Made by a program: the position numbers and the translations under genes. Positions 1 to 6,501 of a DNA stretch of 11,643 bases are shown here, one piece after another. The DNA is from WFTC01 sp047635955. GTDB lineage: Bacteria; Patescibacteriota; Gracilibacteria; UBA1369; 2-02-FULL-48-14. Position 1 is the first letter of the stretch. Every line of letters begins with the position of its first letter. The notes below the pieces were generated by a model. The model saw nothing but the letters and a program-made list of their open reading frames with translations, searched no databases and was not told the origin of the DNA. The stretch is taken from NCBI GenBank assembly GCA_047635955.1, contig JBLIGW010000029.1, forward strand, positions 1 through 11,643, in the 5' to 3' direction.

Positions 1-563
1 CCATCTCCTTGATTCTCAATCAAGTCATCCTCAGTTGGGAATAGTGTATTCACATCTATTGAGTTTGCATAAGCACTAGGCACTAAGTATTCAATGAAAC
101 TGGTTTGATTTGAAACTTCTTGACTAGGTAGGGCAAGAGAAACAATGATAGAAACAATGGCGTAAGAAAGTAGACTGACTAGGAATCCAATAATGGCGTA
201 TTGCAGATTACGTTTGGCTTTGGTGACTTTGTCTTCATTACCCCAAGCAGTCAGCATGGTTACGGCTGAAAAGAGAATGGCAAGAAAAGTTCCTATACCA
301 AATAATCCTAAGAGTATATTTATAACTCGAGGAATGGTGGTGTTGAGTATGTAGTTTTGAGTGTCTTCACCAGAGACTGTACTTCCATCAATATTAAGAG
401 AGTTTGGTCCTGGAAGAAAATCCGGTTTTGGAATTAAAGGTTTAACAATAGTTGCTTCAGTTGTCTCTTCAGTAGTTTCGCTTGTTTCGTTGGCCATCAC
501 AAAAGGACTGGCGATGGGGATCAACATAAAGCCTAAAATCAGTGTGATTAGAAGTTTTTTCAT
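1..563 (-). CDS. TrbC/VirB2-like double-TM pilin protein (partial, 3' end outside window)
   Basis: This frame is open from an ATG at 563-561 to the window edge and gives 187 complete residues without a stop. Residues 1-24 form a signal peptide ending VMA before NETSE. A short Thr/Glu/Pro-rich segment follows (about 25-75). Two hydrophobic helices (about 80-105 and 121-146) are separated by the polar loop GNEDKVTKAKRN. Helix, small charged loop with a K-x-x-K-A-K pattern, then helix is the TrbC/VirB2-type pilin layout common in CPR genomes. The start overlaps the upstream stop by one base (TAATG), so translation is probably coupled to the 563-1552 gene. Oddly, sequence continues past helix 2 and contains SAYA before NSID at about 163-166, which looks like a signal peptidase I site. 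The family assignment rests on topology and sequence pattern, so the role in a pilus or channel is inference. Confidence 0.75.
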   Translation of the reverse strand, partial: MKKLLITLILGFMLIPIASPFVMANETSETTEETTEATIVKPLIPKPDFLPGPNSLNIDGSTVSGEDTQNYILNTTIPRVINILLGLFGIGTFLAILFSAVTMLTAWGNEDKVTKAKRNLQYAIIGFLVSLLSYAIVSIIVSLALPSQEVSNQTSFIEYLVPSAYANSIDVNTLFPTEDDLIENQGD

Positions 564-1552
564 TAGCTAAAGAAGGTTGGATTGATAGTGTAGAGAATCA
601 GCCCAGAAAGGAAGAGTAGTATCAGACCTGAGAGTGATTGTAGTATTCGTTCTTTGGCTTGAGTTACGTCGCCACTCACTCCTGACATAGTAATTCTCAT
701 TCCATTTAGAACAATAGTAACTACCGCAATGAAACCAATGGTTCCGGCGGCCCACATGTAAATCTGTTTTATGTAAACTTTGATAATGCTGGCACCATTA
801 ACACCGATGATCCATTGGCGTCTTTCGCAGGACCAACCATCAGGATTTGCCTTGTTACATTTGTCTAAACTTGTGTAATAAACTTTTCTGACATCTTTAC
901 ATTCGTAAATGATTTCGTAGCTTGGGTTTTCGCTGTCCTTATCTTTGATACGAGTACTTTCTTCAATTATTAAGCAACAATTAGCTCTATAGACAGTAAC
1001 TACTTGGGCCTCAAGGGTTTCGTTCCCGTCAGGGTCCTTACTGTAAAGTGCTGTATCTCCTGCAAAAGATTGACTTACTTCGGTCACGACTTTCCCTTCA
1101 GCAGCACAATCTGCCATTTCTAAAGATCCGGTAAGTGGGTGCTCTGTTTTTCCACAACGATTTGATGAAGCTTCTTCGCTAGTGCTTAATTCAGAGGAGT
1201 ATTCTTCTTCAAAGTCGCTTATTTTTTGTTTTAATAGCTCAGTTTCTTCATTTAGGTCTGAGTCAGCATCTTCTGTTGTGTAAATAGTTGTAAAAGGGTC
1301 AAAGTTACTGTCAGGCCCACTACACATATATACTGTTTGACCTCCTTCACCATCACTATTCTCTCCATAAGTGTATGAATCATAAGTGATTTTTGATTCA
1401 TTCAGTGAGTTAGAATCGTCACTTGAATTACTACTGTCAGTAGTTTCCTCAGAAGGTGCTGCTTCATCCTCATGATTGTCAGCTAAAACTAGCCACGGAG
1501 CTAGCAGTGAGCTGATCATTAGAATGGCGATAAACTTAAAAAGAATTTTCAT
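563..1552 (-). CDS. Large Cys-containing ectodomain protein with C-terminal TrbC-like pilin helices
   Basis: The protein has 329 aa. A signal peptide (1-24, ending LVLA before DNHED) leads into a very acidic Ser/Glu/Asp-rich stretch (25-65). An extracytoplasmic region of about 190 residues follows and carries eight cysteines (77, 133, 149, 192, 193, 218, 232, 242). The C-terminus has two hydrophobic helices (about 257-285 and 305-325) around the polar loop with GVSGDVTQAKERI. That C-terminal third matches the TrbC/VirB2-like arrangement of its two neighbours, so this appears to be a pilin-type anchor with an added ectodomain. It overlaps both neighbours by one to two bases, which implies one transcript with coupled translation. 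The even cysteine number suggests disulfides outside the membrane. The ectodomain itself I do not recognise. It could be a minor, tip or adhesin-like subunit, but that is only inference. Confidence 0.75.
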   Translation of the reverse strand: MKILFKFIAILMISSLLAPWLVLADNHEDEAAPSEETTDSSNSSDDSNSLNESKITYDSYTYGENSDGEGGQTVYMCSGPDSNFDPFTTIYTTEDADSDLNEETELLKQKISDFEEEYSSELSTSEEASSNRCGKTEHPLTGSLEMADCAAEGKVVTEVSQSFAGDTALYSKDPDGNETLEAQVVTVYRANCCLIIEESTRIKDKDSENPSYEIIYECKDVRKVYYTSLDKCNKANPDGWSCERRQWIIGVNGASIIKVYIKQIYMWAAGTIGFIAVVTIVLNGMRITMSGVSGDVTQAKERILQSLSGLILLFLSGLILYTINPTFFS

Positions 1553-1983
1553 TAGCTATAGAGGAAAGATTGGACAAAGACCACGATGCTATAGGAAAGG
1601 AAGGCAAAAACCAGCCCAACAATGGCTTGGGTTAGCAGGGATTTCCCTTTGTCAACTCTGCTTTCATCCCCTCCAGAGGTAGCAAAAATAAAGCCACCAA
1701 TCAGTATCATTACAAAGGCAAAGGTTCCTACTAAGAGAGTAAGTATGTTGATGATTTTTAGAATGAGAGCGGTGAGTGGGGAGTCAACACCAGGTTCCTT
1801 TGCATCTTCAATTAAATCAGCGATTACACTTTCGTCATCTGAGCTTGAATCAGTTCCTTTGTCATCTTCAACAAAAATATCTGTCACACTGAATCCAGAA
1901 AAACTTTTTTCTGCAAGCACGGTGGGACCGCTTGAAACCATTAGGAAACTAGCAAGAGCAAGTATAGCGATTTTGATTTTCAT
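1552..1983 (-). CDS. TrbC/VirB2-like pilin
   Basis: The protein has 143 aa, a usual size for this family. It has a signal peptide (1-24, ending VLA before EKSFS) and an acidic linker (about 36-62). Two membrane helices (about 72-100 and 116-140) follow, separated by ATSGGDESRVDKGKS. That loop with SGGDE and a basic patch is the recurring signature of TrbC/VirB2-type pilins in Patescibacteria. In characterised type IV systems VirB2 is processed and forms the extracellular pilus. The ATG sits inside AAATGA, overlapping the ATPase stop by 4 bp. A consensus -10 lies 24 bp upstream, so this gene can be both coupled to the ATPase and transcribed separately. I see no Shine-Dalgarno. Pilin-like identity is fairly secure; whether it makes a pilus or a membrane channel cannot be told from sequence. 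Confidence 0.8.
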   Translation of the reverse strand: MKIKIAILALASFLMVSSGPTVLAEKSFSGFSVTDIFVEDDKGTDSSSDDESVIADLIEDAKEPGVDSPLTALILKIINILTLLVGTFAFVMILIGGFIFATSGGDESRVDKGKSLLTQAIVGLVFAFLSYSIVVFVQSFLYS

Positions 1984-3974
1984 TTGCGTGGTGTGGATTT
2001 GTATTGATTATACCTGGCTTTGAGTTTGGCTTCAACCAAGGCTCGTGGTCGGCCCACTTGCATGGCTTGTGTGAATGAATGGCTTAGTGGAGCGGGAAAC
2101 TTGAGCTCCACGCGTTTTGTGGTTTGAGGTTGCCCAGCCTTGAGTGTTTTGATGTAGGCATTGAGTTCAGGAATATTGATCAGGTCTTCGGTTTCTAGTT
2201 GGAGTAATGGGGCTAATTGTTCAGCGTCTTCATGGCTTGTTCTTAGTACTAGGTGCGACCCTACATTTCCTAAGATGGCATCCATAATGGGTTCAGGGAC
2301 TTGTTTTATGTATTGATGGGCAAGGCTAAGAGCCAATCCAAATTTTCTTGATTCAGAGAGCATGGTCATCAGGGTAGGAGTGGCTATATTCTGAAACTCG
2401 TCGATGGTGAAAGAAAGGGGGTGAGGTGTTTTTCGCCTCAAGAGGCTACCGTGAAGCATGGAGATAATGCTCATCCCGAGTAGGCGAGAGGCGTCTTCAC
2501 CCAACTGGCTTTTTGCGAGTGGAACAAGAATGATGCACGGTTCCTCTAAAACTTGATCAAAAGAAAACTTGGCTTTGCTTTGGCCAAAAATATTTCTAAG
2601 TAGAGGCGTGCTTAGTAGAGGCCCAACTTTGTTTAGAATTGGGCTGATCATTTCTTGTCGCAGTCGTGATTGGATGGCTAAAAACTCTTCTTCCCAAAAG
2701 CGTTGTAATTCCATGTCGCCACATTTTTTGGAAAATTCACGGGTGGTTTTGGGGTGGGTGAGTATCCGAGGGATATCTAGCAATGTGGTGTTTGGACAAA
2801 GTAAGAGTGTGAGTATGGTGTTTCTTAAAATGTATTCGAGTCGTGGCCCCCAACTGCCTTTGGAAAGGGCAAAGAACATTTCTAGAAGGCTGGAGGCTTT
2901 TTGCTCAAGAGAATCACCTTTCTTGTATTGCAGTGGATTGAGTGCCAGAGGGAATTCTCTGTTGCTTGGATCTAGTAGTATGACTTTTTTGCCTCTGGGA
3001 ATTAGCTTTTTGATTTTTTCGATCAGATCTCCATGAGGATCCATGACCATGATTTGTGGAAAAGTGCATAAGTCCTGCTGGAAAAGATTCAAAATGGCTG
3101 TGGATTTTCCCATTCCTGTTTTCCCCAAAATATGAAGGTGTTTGAGTCTGTCATTTTGTGGGATTTCTAGGTTTCCAGGAATCCAGGCACAAGCTTCACT
3201 TTCTATGGACTCAGCAATGGTTTTTAGGGAAGGAGGGCTTAATAAAGTGGCTAGTTCTTCACTACTTAGCGTGAGTAAATTTTTTGTTCGGCTCCATCTC
3301 AATTCGCCTAAATAGGGCAGGTTGAAAGACTGGCTAAATGCTTTGATGGGACGAGTCGCTAGAATTTCCACCTGAAATAGTGGTCTAGAAAGTTTGTCTA
3401 AAATAGCTTCACGTGGGGCTTCTCTATCATGTCGCAGGGATTGTTTGGGATCGGATTGTCTCAATTCCATGGAGCCTCGTGCTTTTCGCCACAGTCCACC
3501 TATAAGGTTCCGAAAACCCCAGGTGAACCATTTCTGACTTTCAAAACGGTCCCATGCTGATTCAGGATGAAAGTGCAGGCTTTGGGCTTTTTTTCGAACC
3601 CGGTCTTGTTTACGGCTAGATAAAGGCGTGACTCTGACTTGTAGTGCATCAGCTTTTTTAAGTTCATGAATTAGCTTGTCAGTAGGGTAAATCCTGAATC
3701 GATTGGCGGTGTCTTCAAATTGTCGGTATCGCTTGATGGGAAATAGAGGACCACGGCGATGTTTGAGTGAGTAGGGGAGTGTGAGTTCAGGAAGAGCGCC
3801 CTCAATGGTGCGTGCTCCTGTAAACAGTTCTCCTGGGTCGAGAGAGCTATGGAGTTGAGTTTGGTCCTTTTGAAGCCAGGTCCATGTTTGAGCCTGATTT
3901 TGCTTTGCATTGAAGTAATGCTCAACTTCTTGAGGAAGCACTTCGCGGGTTTGGCAGAGTCGAATAAAAGGCAT
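1980..3974 (-). CDS. VirD4/TraG-like type IV secretion ATPase (soluble CPR form)
   Basis: The protein has 664 aa. Residues 1-250 are a poorly conserved basic N-terminal region. A RecA-like ATPase core follows: Walker A GKTGMGKS at 284-291, MVMDPHGD at 309-316, Walker B SFTIDE at 521-526 followed by FQNIATP, SESRKFG around 540-546 and AHQYIKQ around 552-558. The TIDEFQN...SESRK...AHQ order is typical of VirD4/TraG/TraD coupling ATPases and the related CPR proteins carrying a TraM-recognition region. Classical VirD4 has two N-terminal TM helices, and I see none here. Such ATPases energise DNA or protein export through type IV systems. The next gene downstream is a VirB2-like pilin, joined by an ATGA overlap, which supports a secretion or pilus context. 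GGGAG lies just before the ATG but is too close to be a good ribosome binding site. No relaxase or VirB4 is in view, so the substrate is unknown. Confidence 0.85.
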   Translation of the reverse strand: MPFIRLCQTREVLPQEVEHYFNAKQNQAQTWTWLQKDQTQLHSSLDPGELFTGARTIEGALPELTLPYSLKHRRGPLFPIKRYRQFEDTANRFRIYPTDKLIHELKKADALQVRVTPLSSRKQDRVRKKAQSLHFHPESAWDRFESQKWFTWGFRNLIGGLWRKARGSMELRQSDPKQSLRHDREAPREAILDKLSRPLFQVEILATRPIKAFSQSFNLPYLGELRWSRTKNLLTLSSEELATLLSPPSLKTIAESIESEACAWIPGNLEIPQNDRLKHLHILGKTGMGKSTAILNLFQQDLCTFPQIMVMDPHGDLIEKIKKLIPRGKKVILLDPSNREFPLALNPLQYKKGDSLEQKASSLLEMFFALSKGSWGPRLEYILRNTILTLLLCPNTTLLDIPRILTHPKTTREFSKKCGDMELQRFWEEEFLAIQSRLRQEMISPILNKVGPLLSTPLLRNIFGQSKAKFSFDQVLEEPCIILVPLAKSQLGEDASRLLGMSIISMLHGSLLRRKTPHPLSFTIDEFQNIATPTLMTMLSESRKFGLALSLAHQYIKQVPEPIMDAILGNVGSHLVLRTSHEDAEQLAPLLQLETEDLINIPELNAYIKTLKAGQPQTTKRVELKFPAPLSHSFTQAMQVGRPRALVEAKLKARYNQYKSTPRK
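2007..2035 (-). promoter_or_regulatory. Internal sigma70-type promoter for the pilin genes
   Basis: On the minus strand TTGAAG (2035-2030) is followed by exactly 17 bases and then a perfect TATAAT (2012-2007). This lies within the last codons of the ATPase gene, and its expected start point near 2000 leaves a leader of only about 17 nt before the pilin ATG at 1983. The -10 falls on Arg-Tyr-Asn codons and could be chance, but spacing, match and placement all fit a promoter that lets pilins be made in excess over the ATPase. Confidence 0.5.
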
Positions 3975-4020
3975 ACTCCCACTCTAGCTGGATTAAGCTG
4001 ACAAAAAGCTGAAATTTATT

Positions 4021-5031
4021 TTATTGCTTATCAAAAAATTCAGTTTGGTTGCTCGGCTCATCGCCGATCATTTTTTCGATTTCTTGAAGTACGGTGAATG
4101 CTTGTTCAAGCGTTTCAATGTTAACCACTTGATTTCGGTAAGCACGAGCGTTGCGGAAGCCTTTCATGAAGCCAACAAAGTGTTTTCGCATTTCTTTGAT
4201 TCCGCGGACTTCTCCTTTGGACTCCACCATCAGTTCACAGTGACGGAGGATAGTTGGTAGTTTTTCAGAGTAAGTTTTTGGAGGAGTGTACTGTTCACCA
4301 AAGAATTCAGCGGCAATTTCTTTCATTAGCCAAGGGTTTCCCATGGTTCCACGGCCCACCATTATTCCATCTAGATTTCCTAGTTTTTCCCGAGCGTCTT
4401 TTGCGCTCCTTATATCTCCATTCCCAATGACAGGAATTCCTACATTTTTCTTCACTTCATAAATAGGTCCCCAGTCCGCGAGGCCGGTGTACATTTGTTT
4501 GGCCGTTCGTCCATGAATAGAAAGCAGGCTTGCACCAGCACTTTCCATGTCTTTACAGAACTGAATGAACCAAGGGAGGTCCAGTGCGTCAGTACCAATT
4601 CGAGTTTTAACTGAGACGGGTAGGGAAGTTCCCGCAACGGTGGCGGCAACAATGGCCGCGGCCTTAGATGGATCTTTCAGGAGCGCACTTCCATGGTCGC
4701 TACTGATTACTTTTCGAGCGGGGCAACCCATGTTGATATCGATTGCGTCCACGCCCATCTTTTCAAGAATGGTGGCAGCTTTGGTGAAGTGTTCTAACTT
4801 TTTTCCAAAAATTTGAGCCACTAGTGGTTTCTCTTCTTCGGGATTGAAATCAAGTTGGCTGAGTGTGTTTTTACTCTCGTAAATAATTCCATCAGCGCTG
4901 GTGAATTCGGTAAAACAAAGAACTCGAGGCTCAATGCCCTTGATTAGTTGTCGATATGCGGTGTCGGTGTATCCCGCCATGGGAGCGAGCGCAATGATCG
5001 GTCGAGGATGGTTTTTCCAGTCAATGGCCAT
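4021..5031 (-). CDS. dus: tRNA-dihydrouridine synthase, DusB-like
   Basis: This 336-aa protein is a flavin (FMN) enzyme that reduces specific uridines in the tRNA D-loop to dihydrouridine with NAD(P)H, in the cytoplasm. All family landmarks are visible: LAPMAGYTD (15-23) at the FMN site, NMGCPARKV (100-108) with the catalytic Cys103, GSALL at 114-118, VKTRIG (141-146, Lys142), IHGRTAKQMYTG (172-183, His173), GNGD (203-206) and GRGTMGNPW (226-234). The C-terminal helical domain is about 250-336. Length is normal for the family. The order of motifs and the R-x-x-x-Q-x-Y-T/S-G pattern favour DusB over DusA, but the exact target uridine cannot be assigned. The ATG overlaps the stop of the upstream gene (TAATG), so the two are probably translated from one message. 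It appears to be a housekeeping gene caught inside an envelope operon. Confidence 0.95.
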   Translation of the reverse strand: MAIDWKNHPRPIIALAPMAGYTDTAYRQLIKGIEPRVLCFTEFTSADGIIYESKNTLSQLDFNPEEEKPLVAQIFGKKLEHFTKAATILEKMGVDAIDINMGCPARKVISSDHGSALLKDPSKAAAIVAATVAGTSLPVSVKTRIGTDALDLPWFIQFCKDMESAGASLLSIHGRTAKQMYTGLADWGPIYEVKKNVGIPVIGNGDIRSAKDAREKLGNLDGIMVGRGTMGNPWLMKEIAAEFFGEQYTPPKTYSEKLPTILRHCELMVESKGEVRGIKEMRKHFVGFMKGFRNARAYRNQVVNIETLEQAFTVLQEIEKMIGDEPSNQTEFFDKQ

Positions 5032-5909
5032 TAATCTCCAATATAAATTACATGAAAGCCATTAATCATTCGGTAGTTGTCGTAGTTTTTAGTGCTGGCA
5101 CCTTGAGCCCATGGGTGAGCTTGGCCTTTGCTATCTTGGAAAACGGCAGAAAGAATGTAAGCACCTGCCTTTCCATCTTCAAAATTATAGAGCGCGTACA
5201 TGTAACCATAAGGATCTCCATCTAAATCTTCATCTCCTTGACGAGGATCTGTAGGAAGCCGGTCAATTTCTTTTTTGATTAGGTCTTCAACCTCTCCAAA
5301 ACCTGGGTAAAAACCATTATCCCACCAGAACTCATCAATAGCATCAGCCATTTCGGTGAGATCGGTGACACGCTGTTCATTCTCATCTAGGTAGTCGGCA
5401 TCTGGAGTCACATCGTTAACTTGGTCGTTAACAGTTGTAGGGGTGTCTGTAGTGCTGAGTAGTTCATCACGGTTATTGTTGTTGAGGACATTCACGATTG
5501 AACCTCCTATTACTACTACGAGTACCGCAGGAATCACCATGGCTAGGAACATTTTTTTCTTACTTGGTCGAGGAGCTTGATACATTTTATATTCCATCTC
5601 GGGTTCAGCTTTAGGTTCAGCTTTAGGTTCTGGTTTCGGTGTAGGTGCAGAGCTTGGTGCTGCTTTTTCTTCTACTGGTGGAACAGGCGCTGCTGCAGGA
5701 GCAGTAGCGGGCGCAGAGCTTGGTGCTGCTTTTTCTTCTTTAAAACGTTGAGACTCAGCTTGTTTTAATAAACCCATGGCTCTTTGGTTTCCTGGTTCAA
5801 TTTGTAGAATTTCTTCACAACCTTGAAAAGCTTTTTCAACTTCACCGGCATTTAGCCATGATTGAATTTGATTTAAGGCCTCCATGATGCTGATTTCGCC
5901 GTCTTGCAT
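5031..5909 (-). CDS. TPR-like / Pro-Ala linker / TM / pseudopilin-like ectodomain protein
   Basis: The protein has 292 aa and four visible parts. Residues 9-51 look like one TPR-type helix pair (WLNAGEVEKAFQGCEEILQI then GN.RA). Residues 58-104 are a low-complexity linker with two EEKAAPSSAP copies 22 residues apart and PKPEPKAEPKAEPE. Residues 120-142 form one TM helix preceded by SKKK, so the N-terminus should be cytoplasmic. The outside part (about 170-255) has RVTDLTEMADAIDEFWWDNGFYP, then LPTDPR, then DPYGYMYALYN, and resembles the globular domain of GspG-type pseudopilins. Normally such domains follow an N-terminal prepilin helix; here the helix is internal and no prepilin peptidase site is present. 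I do not know a named family with this architecture. The gene is the first of the minus-strand run, reads into dus by a TAATG overlap, and is divergent from another prepilin-like gene. An alternative start is Met9. Confidence 0.8.
   Translation of the reverse strand: MQDGEISIMEALNQIQSWLNAGEVEKAFQGCEEILQIEPGNQRAMGLLKQAESQRFKEEKAAPSSAPATAPAAAPVPPVEEKAAPSSAPTPKPEPKAEPKAEPEMEYKMYQAPRPSKKKMFLAMVIPAVLVVVIGGSIVNVLNNNNRDELLSTTDTPTTVNDQVNDVTPDADYLDENEQRVTDLTEMADAIDEFWWDNGFYPGFGEVEDLIKKEIDRLPTDPRQGDEDLDGDPYGYMYALYNFEDGKAGAYILSAVFQDSKGQAHPWAQGASTKNYDNYRMINGFHVIYIGD
5602..5739. repeat. In-gene short direct repeats encoding the Pro/Ala linker
   Basis: A 27-bp sequence beginning GCAGAGCTTGGTGC occurs at 5647-5673 and again at 5713-5739, 66 bp apart, exactly 22 codons. 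A 12-bp unit GGTTCAGCTTTA is repeated in tandem at 5602-5625, with a degenerate third copy after it. Both keep the reading frame of the host gene and encode EEKAAPSSAP and PKAE units. Such exact repeats suggest recent expansion or copy-number variation of the linker. Confidence 0.85.
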
Positions 5910-5930
5910 AGTTTGATATTAGTGGCCTTC

Positions 5931-5959
5931 AGCCTATCGAAAAAACGCTCAGATGACAA
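5931..5959 (-). promoter_or_regulatory. Putative promoter of the minus-strand operon
   Basis: On the minus strand TTGTCA (5959-5954) is followed by 17 bases and TAGGCT (5936-5931). The -35 is one base from consensus. The -10 keeps the key TA and final T but is otherwise weak. It sits about 22 bases upstream of the ATG at 5909 in the 94-bp divergent gap, which is where the promoter of the 5909-to-1 gene run should be. Confidence 0.4.
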
Positions 5960-6003
5960 TAAGCTTTGAAAGCAGTCATTTATTTGGCATCATAGGGTAA
6001 GCC

Positions 6004-6501
6004 ATGTCAAATAAACCCATAAAACCACGTGTGAAAACTTTAGTTGCTCCTTCCTTAATGGAGTGGGCTTTGATGTTGCTTGTGATTGTGCTGACTATGG
6101 TGGCGGTATTTCTCTCTATCGATCCTTCCCGTCGTTTGAATGAAGCAACGAATGCGAGACGTTTTAGTGATGTTTCTGTAATTTTAGATGATCTTACCGA
6201 TTACAACTTTGAAAATGGTGAACTCCCCGAATTAGTTGTGGAGCTTGAAAAGGAGAAAGTCTATGAAATTGGACTGTGTGAGTCTGGTGCTTATTGTGGA
6301 GAGATTGCCGTTGAAGATAGTTGTGTAGACTTAAGCCTTTTTGGTGAAGTGCCAATGGATCCAAATAAAGGTTACCCGTACCATACTAGTTACTATTTGA
6401 TTCCACATGAAAACGGCGAAATCACCGTTGGGGCTTGTGAGCCAGACCCTGAGGGGGCAACTGGTGAAGGGCCTATTCCTGCGATTAACTTGAGAGACTA
6501 A
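6004..6501 (+). CDS. Prepilin-like membrane-anchored protein
   Basis: The protein has 165 aa. A basic 15-residue leader (MSNKPIKPRVKTLVA) precedes PSLMEW and a long hydrophobic helix (about 18-40). If cleavage falls after Ala15, Glu20 lies at mature position +5, as in type IV prepilins, although +1 would be Pro instead of the usual Phe/Met. The helix is followed by DPSRRLNEATNARRFSDVS, which strongly resembles the post-helix segment of CPR prepilin and GspG-like proteins (DP-x-R-x-x-x-A-x-x-A-x-R-x-x-D). The remaining small domain has four cysteines (92, 98, 107, 145) and ends in a Gly/Pro-rich tail. It is a single gene, divergent from the pseudopilin-like gene at 5909. AGGG at 5994-5997, six bases before the ATG, could serve as ribosome binding site. 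Function beyond an envelope or pilus-type protein is not known to me. Confidence 0.75.
   Translation: MSNKPIKPRVKTLVAPSLMEWALMLLVIVLTMVAVFLSIDPSRRLNEATNARRFSDVSVILDDLTDYNFENGELPELVVELEKEKVYEIGLCESGAYCGEIAVEDSCVDLSLFGEVPMDPNKGYPYHTSYYLIPHENGEITVGACEPDPEGATGEGPIPAINLRD

Noticed and set aside
361..570. Plus-strand 69-codon open frame
   Set aside because: It is antisense to the left-edge pilin gene, whose signal peptide and two helices are convincing.
1622..2023. Plus-strand 133-codon open frame
   Set aside because: It is antisense to the TrbC-like pilin gene, with low-complexity Ser-rich translation.
2569..3036. Plus-strand 155-codon open frame
   Set aside because: It lies opposite the ATPase core, which has clear motifs, and its translation has no recognisable domain; it is an antisense shadow.
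1..3974. Integrative conjugative element
   Set aside because: A VirD4-like ATPase and pilins are present, but no relaxase, integrase, direct repeats or tRNA attachment site; the upstream neighbour is housekeeping dus.
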